A stretch of 64,000 nucleotides of DNA, taken from Scortum barcoo (taxonomy: Eukaryota > Chordata > Actinopteri > Centrarchiformes > Terapontidae). Position numbers and translations under genes: made by a program. Below the pieces are notes generated by a model. The model was not told the DNA's origin and did no database searches. It was given only the letters and a program-made list of their open reading frames with translations. Below, piece by piece: positions 1 to 64,000 of the stretch (its first letter is position 1; each line of letters opens with the position of its first letter). Location of the stretch: the NCBI GenBank assembly GCA_023238725.1, contig CM041538.1, forward strand, positions 16,468,182 to 16,532,181, given 5' to 3'.

Positions 1-2198
1 TTTAGCTGGTTTTTGAGGTTGATGTTACAGACAGAGGGATGTCTTTAAAATCATATGTGCACTGACTTGGCTAATGCTGCTGCATTTCTTCTCATTTATG
101 ATCTCTTATTTTGTTCATTTACACTGTCCATGAGATAAATCCCACAGGTTTAAATTAGCATTAGGCCTGTAACTCCCCTGCATCTAAAACAGCAATGTCT
201 CAAGCCAATGTACATAAAGCTGAGCCTGTATTGATCCTGGGTAAAGTGATCTGCTTTATTATCAGGCCTCACACTGTATCTCACAGGGTTTGGGAATTCT
301 GCCCAAACCAGGAAATCCTCCATCATCTCTCTGGTTTCAGGCCTCTGAGCGCCTGCTGAGATTACAGACTCCTGACAGTGTCCGATCAGTTCTTCACAGC
401 ACTGAACTGATCGTTGAACTGATCGAGGGCAATAACCTGCTTCATTTGCTGCACTGCACTGAAAATGACTCAATCCTCAAAATCCCACATCAGCACAACA
501 CAGCCAAAAAAAAATAAAAAACAACTTTCTTTCTAAAAAATGCATCGCACCAGAGAGGAAACTGTATCCCATAACGTTATACATTTAGATGTCCACGTGG
601 AAGAACTGGACACTGAACAGCCATTCAGTCCATGATTTATTTGTTGCATTTACAGTTTAAGTATTTCACTTTCCCGGAGCTAAATGTGGGCACTTCCAGG
701 AATGAGTGAGGCAGTGAGGTCACACAGAAACCACCAGGGCTGTGATCAGGTTAGTAATGAAGGTGACACATCCACAGACGGACGCTGGGAGCTCTGCCAG
801 ATGCTGACTGACACTGCAGCCACCTTTTACAGCTGGACCCGCCGGTGTGAACACGACACCGCCCTGCTGTCTTTGCTGGCAGTCACTGAGTGATGCAGCC
901 ATCAGGCAAGACTCACTTCTAAAGCTTTTCACTCATCATTTCCATATTTGGATGTATGACAACAATAATTTCTGCAGTGGTTACATCAAATATCTCCTCA
1001 ACCCGTCCATTCACTACCCAATTGTCGGTCTTCCCACCCTGCTCCTCCCCTTAACTAGTGACTGGTCTCGGCCTCCATTATCATGCGGGATGAAAGACAG
1101 CTTCATACAGAATAACACATGAAGAGAGGCCATTAGTCTACAGGCTTCAGACCAGAGGAGGAAGGAGGATATGGTTTAATGGACGCCTTTCCTACCAAGC
1201 TGTGGAGGAAAAAGGTCCGTCTGTCTGTCTGTCTGTCTATCTCTCATCCTGGTTCATTCAATATCAGATCATTGGCGGTCAGTTAAGGAAGCAAGCATAT
1301 TGATTTGAATTCATATCGGAAAAGAATAAAGTCAAGCTGGGAAATAGCATTTAGCCTTTTGAAAGGTTGAAGATGAAGTTTCATTTCTGGCATTTTGCCG
1401 GCAAATAAATATATAAAGTGGCATCTGAGAGGAGTTTAAATATATGAGCGGTAGCAAAAAAAAAAATAGGCTTTGAAACGACGCCTGTGGACAAATATCT
1501 GTGACGGAGAAGTGAAATACAAAATATGTATGCTGAGGGGATGCTTTCATTGCCTGGGTGCTGTGTCTTTGAACATGAAGGGCTTTGTGATATGGCTCAG
1601 AATCTGAATAATTGCAGGCTAATTGTGAAGCTGTCGGATGGAGAGTGACTTGACTTTTAATGGTAACTGCTTTCTCTTTTCCCTGTTTTTCTCCCTCCAA
1701 TCTTGTTTCTTTCAGACCTCAAATAGGTGTATTTATCTTTCTTTCTCTCTATTTTTCTGTGTTGCTACTTTTTCTTCTCTCCTCTCTCATGCTCTCACAT
1801 TTAAGGACATATTGTGGGAGCAGAACCTTGTTTGTTTGTGCCTGTGCTTGACAAACCCTCCACATTTCCATTGTTAGGCTCTCAGCACTGACGCGGTAAA
1901 CCAAGGCCAACTTCTAGCATTTGGACTTAAGGTCACCTCTGCTTTCTGAGCACACATGACTCAATACAAAGGCTCAAAAGCCTGCATGTTGTTGACATGC
2001 TCCTGTAACAGCAAAACACAAATATTGTTGCTTTGGTCTCTAGACTTTGAACGTTAGACTTCTGTCTCTCCTGGGCTATGTGATTTTACAGCATAGCAGT
2101 AGAGAGAAATTGCTTCAACAATGTTTACTCTGCTGGGGGTACATGACACATTAAATACATATTCATATTCATATTGTACATGTATTTGTGTGTCCTAC
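1..2198 (-). other. xpr1: xpr1 intron 11 (partial)
   Basis: No exon of xpr1 or any other gene is visible. A short (CTGT)n run is at 1,221-1,239 and a pyrimidine-rich stretch at 1,670-1,800. ORFs here lack domain features and are taken as chance. Confidence 0.7.
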
Positions 2199-60095
<57,897 letters not shown>

Positions 60096-61178
60096 TTTGC
60101 CGGAACAAGTGTCCCCTCAAACCTCCGTAAAATCCGAGAGCGGCCGTCCTCTCTCCCCGTTCGACGCGACTTCTGGTTCTTTCAGTCAACTTGCTGGCTC
60201 AACATGCGGCGCGTCAGCCCGGCGCGCTCCGCTCCGCTCTTCTTCACTCCACTTCCTCTGGATCGTCCCGGTCGGCGCACTTGGGGCAGATCCCGTCCCA
60301 CATACTATTTGACTGGAGGGACGGCGGTGGCGGCGGCCCCTCTCTGAACAGGTTGTGGCTGTGTGACGGAGCCGGTGAGAGTGGCTCAGTGACTTTGCTC
60401 CGTCCCTCCCCGGGCAGGTCTGGGGACACTGCGGTCCGCCATCGCGTTGAGCCACAGCGACGTGTTTGCGTCAGCAGAGCGCGCAGGGGCACCGGGCTCT
60501 GCTGGGACCTCCTGTGAGGACTGGTTGGCACTGCGGACAGGGAAGCCCTTACCTGAGTTTAGACCACAGACCAACCCTCTGTCTCTCTTTCTTGCAGGTG
60601 TTGTCTCGGGTGCCAAAGTCTGAGAGGCTTTTTAGTTGTTGCTGCTTTTGTTCTGTGTCTGCAAAGAAAGAGGGGATAAAGTTCAAGAACAACAAGAAAT
60701 GCACCATGTGAGACTTTTAAGTTTAGCGTTTTGCACAGATCAAACTCCATTCAAAGACCACATAATGATTGCAAAAATACTTTTAGACAACTACAATCGA
60801 CTGTGCCCCTGCAACTTCTGATTAACAGCCCTGTATAAGTTATGGTTATACAGACTTTTTTTTTTCTTTTTGCAGAGTCCTCCTGAGTTCTGCTAATTTC
60901 TACATTTCTACAGTTTATCTGGAAACTAGGACAGGCGAATTACTGCACAGATAGGCCACTTGGATGCTTAATTTAATTCATAAGCCTTTGTTTGTTCCTA
61001 CTGTGTAAAAGCAGAAAGTTTGAAGAGAACCGGATAATAGGCCATTATTTAGAGGATATTTCGAAAGGATGTCATTATGCTGTCCCTGCTCCACGGTTTC
61101 CGTCCGAGATTTATAGCAAATGCAATGAAAGGCAATCAGAGTGAAAGTACAAACACTGAAAAATAGTTGGATAGGCTA

Positions 61179-61181
<3 letters not shown>

Positions 61182-61256
<75 letters not shown>
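61182..61256. repeat. Compound (GT)n(GA)n microsatellite
   Basis: About 20 GT units (one GTTT break) followed by about 17 GA units, between the two promoters. Confidence 0.97.
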
Positions 61257-61258
<2 letters not shown>

Positions 61259-61882
61259 GTATATATCGTTTCCATTACGGTTTTGTTTGTATGTGTGATT
61301 TAAAAAATTGCAGTCAGCTCTTAATTCGGTTTTGTTTTGTTCTTCTGCTGCAGACACACAACAGGTGACAGTTCATCATCGTGTCCGCAGCGGCATCTGC
61401 TGGACTGGCTGTGCCAGTGCAGTTTGTCACCAGCGCGTCTGAGTCTGCTGCAGTTGCCTCAAGACAGCTGTCAACAAAAAACCTTGACGTCCAGACATGC
61501 TGTTATTGCTGATTTTAACAAATAGTGGGCCCGAAGATTGAGATTAAAATTGAACAAACTGGACTCTCATATGAAAGCCCATATCCGCCCATGTGATGGA
61601 AAGAGAGGCCCTGTAAATCGTTATAATGAGAACATTTCTCAAACTAAAGACTTAGAACATCAAACTCATGAGAAGACATAAGTCATTATTATTATTATTT
61701 CAATTTAATCATTATTTTGAGAAACTGTCTTAGTATTCATGGATACTAAGTCAGTATTTCGTGAAAATCTCTCTAAATGATGAGTAAGAGGGTCGTTTTT
61801 ATTCCATCTCTGGGATGTTTCCATTACAAATTGGGCCCAACAGGTTAAATCAGGCAACCACGCAGTTAACGTTAGTGAGCTA

Positions 61883-61910
61883 AAGCCAGGCTTTGGTGTG
61901 TTGCACCTTC
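61883..61910 (-). repeat. 28-nt inverted copy of acbd6 exon 2 sequence
   Basis: The reverse complement of these 28 bases equals 63,038-63,065 without a mismatch; similarity stops abruptly at both ends. It lies 0.6 kb upstream of the acbd6 start codon. Confidence 0.9.
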
Positions 61911-62229
61911 AAGCAGCCACACTTACACACACAACTACAGACGAAATAATTACCATAATGGCAGCTTTATCTGATTAAATGAAGAAATAACCTCTTTCAC
62001 CAATTTAAACAAGTCGTTGTCCTCCTGTAAAATTATGCTATGCTATTAGTTGACCAACGTTAGATTTAGTGAACTTTGCCTTGACCGCCAGTCAACCTTA
62101 AACAACAAACATACCTCAAAACGTTTTCTTTTCAAACAGACATTGTTATCAGCTTTAAAAATAAAACCATGTCAAAATATGGCGAGAATTTAAACATGTT
62201 TGTTTGTTTTCCTGTTTCTTTTCTCTCAC

Positions 62230-62790
62230 CACAAGAAGCACGGGTAGGAGCGCGGGCGGAACCTTTCGCTGCTAACAGCCGCTGTAGTCGGCGCGTTTAG
62301 TTGACAGGACTAGAAACGGACCAACGATAGAAACAAATCCGACTGTCACGGATTCCGAACGATAACGGATTAAAAAAACAAAATCTCCGTGGACATCCTC
62401 AACAAATAAACACACCTGGTAGATTCTCTCCGCTCGTCTTTCCGCATTTAAACCCTGATCCACGGAGCACGTCGTCTTCGGCACTACGCTGACATTATTA
62501 TAAACAATAATAACAATGGCTTCTGGGTCGCCGTCGTCCTCTCCGGACACCGCGACGGGCTCCGGTACAGACCCAGCCCGGCCCGACACAGGGGAGCCCC
62601 TCGGCGGAGCGGGCTCCGACTCGGACTCGGACCTGGGTTTGGGTAAGTTTGACTGTAGCGCCGTGGAAATGGGGGACCGGCTAGAGGGAGAGGAGCTGGA
62701 GCGGGAGTTTGAGTCTGCTGCCGACCGCGTACGAGATCTGGTCCAGACGGCCAGCAGGGACCAGCTGCTGTACCTGTATGCGCGCTACAA
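62230..62790 (+). promoter_or_regulatory. acbd6: CpG-rich promoter/5' UTR of acbd6
   Basis: CpG-dense DNA starts near 62,230, has a GC box (GGGCGG at 62,254) and runs through coding exon 1. It is separated from the xpr1 island by about 1.7 kb of AT-rich DNA, so the two genes seem to use separate promoters. Confidence 0.6.
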
Positions 62791-62794
62791 ACAG
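62516..62794 (+). CDS. acbd6: acbd6 coding exon 1
   Basis: Ninety-three codons from ATG (context AACAATGG, A at -3 and G at +4) to YARYKQ, ending at CAG|GTGAGT. Residues 1-55 are low-complexity Ser/Gly/Asp, which is usual for this family's leader; residues 56-93 are the first ACB helix and the YLYARYKQ ligand-binding helix. The exon is embedded in CpG-rich DNA. Confidence 0.95.
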
Positions 62795-63633
62795 GTGAGT
62801 GTCGGATTGGATGGCGCTGTGGCTGTGTAGGCCAAAATTAACCCCTCACATACCAGCACCATGCGAATTGAGATGAGAACCACACGCACCCACACACTGT
62901 ATCAAACAGCATCCCTTTATCATGTCTGACGTTTGACAGGTCAGGTAGGCCCAGATACCTGTATGATATCATCTGGTCTGGATAACATAAAATCAGATGA
63001 TTAATCCGGACTTCTTTTTGTTTTCAGGCTAAAGTGGGAAGGTGCAACACACCAAAGCCTGGCTTCTTTGACTTTGAAGGGCAAAGAAAATGGTATGTAC
63101 CCTGAAATCTGGTGCCAGTTTTCAGTAGATGGCGTTTTTATTCCTGGACTGTAGTTTGAATGATAGCACTGGGTGTGATTAAGTACATGTGTGTGAGAGC
63201 ACTTGGTTCCTGTAAACTCTGAACATGTGTTAATGTGAATCTGTCTGCTTAATAAGCAAGGGTTTTTCTACTGTATTAAATGAAGCTACTTGTCCCCCTG
63301 AGAGCAAGTATCTCCTCCAAAATATGAAACAAAATCCATTCATACAAATAGTAACTACAAAATAGTAATATCTGTTTTCAGTTTGAATTAGAGCCCACCT
63401 TCAAATGTCTTGTCTGTTGAAGTCTGTTATTTTTTTTACATTTTTTCACTCTGAAAGACCCTGTAAAACATTACAACACACCTCCAGCTTACGACTGTTG
63501 GCATCAACTTGTGAATGAATTGTGATATCATCACAGGCAAGCCTGGAAGCAGCTCGGAGACATGGAGGCAGAGCAGGCAATGCAAGAGTACATTTCCTGC
63601 GTCAATGTGTTAGACCCTGAAGGCAGCACGAAG
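62516..63633 (+). CDS. acbd6: acbd6, acyl-CoA-binding domain protein 6 (first three coding exons, partial at right edge)
   Basis: ACBD6 has an N-terminal acyl-CoA-binding domain and C-terminal ankyrin repeats; it binds long-chain acyl-CoA and supports protein N-myristoylation in the cytosol and nucleus. Three exons join in phase into 147 codons: an acidic, Ser/Gly-rich leader (1-55) and most of the ACB domain (about 56-147), with YLYARYKQ, CNTPKPGFFDFEGQRKW and the AWKQLGDM helix. The ankyrin exons lie beyond the window. It is divergent to xpr1, with 2.4 kb between start codons; the human pair has the same orientation. Confidence 0.95.
63028..63092 (+). CDS. acbd6: acbd6 coding exon 2 (ACB domain core)
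   Basis: Acceptor TTTTCAG|GCT, donor AAATG|GTATGT, 65 nt. Encodes AKVGRCNTPKPGFFDFEGQR K and two bases of Trp. This is the ACB loop and helix that contacts the acyl-CoA nucleotide. Positions 63,038-63,065 are duplicated, inverted and without a mismatch, at 61,883-61,910 upstream of the gene. Confidence 0.95.
63093..63536 (+). other. acbd6: acbd6 intron 2
   Basis: 444-nt AT-rich intron; nothing else recognised. Confidence 0.9.
63537..63633 (+). CDS. acbd6: acbd6 coding exon 3
   Basis: Acceptor ATCACAG|GCA, donor AAG|GTAATG, 97 nt. Completes Trp115, then reads QAWKQLGDMEAEQAMQEYIS CVNVLDPEGSTK, the last helices of the ACB domain. Phase 0 exit. Next exons are not in the window. Confidence 0.95.
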
Positions 63634-64000
63634 GTAATGAGATCCATTTGTGAGTCAAATCTGATTTCAACGTTAATCTTGATCTGATTCATTGTTTTCC
63701 TGAATCAGTATATAGTCAAGAAAAAATAAGCATCCAGTACATTAAAGTAGTAAACATATATGGACAGGCCTATATGAGACAGATGATAAACGAGTTGCAG
63801 ACTTGATGAAGTAAAGATGTCTTGCTCATTTTGTCCTGCTTAAAGGTTGATGTCGGTGGAGTTTATGATGATACCAAACTGAAGGTCAAATTATTCCAAG
63901 TGGAGAATATTGGGTCCTGTTCTGTAAATTATTCCTTTCATACTGGATAATAAAATGTCGCTAAATGGCTAATCTTGCCCACCTGCCACTAAAACTAGCT
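63634..64000 (+). other. acbd6: acbd6 intron 3 (partial)
   Basis: Runs off the right edge; no further acbd6 exon recognised. Confidence 0.8.

Larger units (their letters stand above)
60561..62229. other. Intergenic spacer between the xpr1 and acbd6 CpG islands
   Basis: Mostly AT-rich with no supportable gene. It holds a compound (GT)n(GA)n microsatellite at 61,182-61,256 and a 28-nt inverted copy of acbd6 exon 2 at 61,883-61,910. A good plus-strand acceptor-like site (TTTCTTGCAG|GTG at 60,597) could belong to an upstream non-coding transcript, but I see no matching exon structure. Confidence 0.6.

Noticed and set aside
60553..60600. Minus-strand donor-like CTCAG|GTAAGG and plus-strand acceptor-like TTGCAG|GTG in the xpr1 island
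   Set aside because: No convincing partner splice site between 60,552 and the xpr1 start codon on the minus strand, and no matching plus-strand exon; not enough for a 5' UTR exon or lncRNA call.
62272..62589. 105-codon minus-strand ORF over the acbd6 start
   Set aside because: Antisense shadow of acbd6 exon 1 and its 5' UTR; no recognisable protein features.

Overview
The window is vertebrate nuclear DNA, almost certainly from a ray-finned fish and probably a percomorph-like teleost. It has spliced genes with GT-AG introns, very dense dinucleotide microsatellites, teleost-type dispersed repeats and an hAT transposon relic. Its gene order (xpr1 beside acbd6, head to head) matches human 1q25. 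No prokaryotic or viral genes are present.

Layout. From the left edge to 60,095 the minus strand carries xpr1, the SPX-EXS phosphate exporter. Eleven coding exons are in the window, giving codons 1 to about 500 of an expected 690-700; the last coding exons lie beyond the left edge. Exons 3-11 sit within 9.6 kb (2,199-11,778). Exons 2 and 3 are separated by a giant 41.9-kb intron 2, and exon 1 is at 60,027-60,095. All reading-frame phases agree across the junctions I resolved. A CpG-rich segment at 60,060-60,560 is the likely xpr1 promoter. A second CpG-rich segment at 62,230-62,790 starts the divergent plus-strand gene acbd6, whose first three coding exons are at 62,516-63,633; the rest lies beyond the right edge.

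Inside xpr1 intron 2, on the opposite strand, is one long intronless ORF (36,896-37,861, 321 codons). It encodes an unrecognised coiled-coil protein with an acidic linker and a strongly basic C-terminal tail. It has a good start context and poly(A) signals. It lies directly downstream of a decayed hAT transposon (35,594-about 36,680). The same 6-kb cluster (33.8-39.6 kb) also holds a permuted partial duplication flanked by 59-bp direct repeats, a palindromic GCTAAC-rich patch and a small CpG-rich patch. The rest of intron 2 and intron 1 holds microsatellites and scattered repeats, with no other gene I can support.

The observations most worth a second look are the nested antisense coiled-coil gene; a (TG)n tract that replaces the polypyrimidine tract directly at the 3' splice site of xpr1 exon 6; a perfect 28-nt inverted copy of part of acbd6 exon 2 upstream of that gene; and the permuted, direct-repeat-flanked insert at 39.2-39.6 kb.
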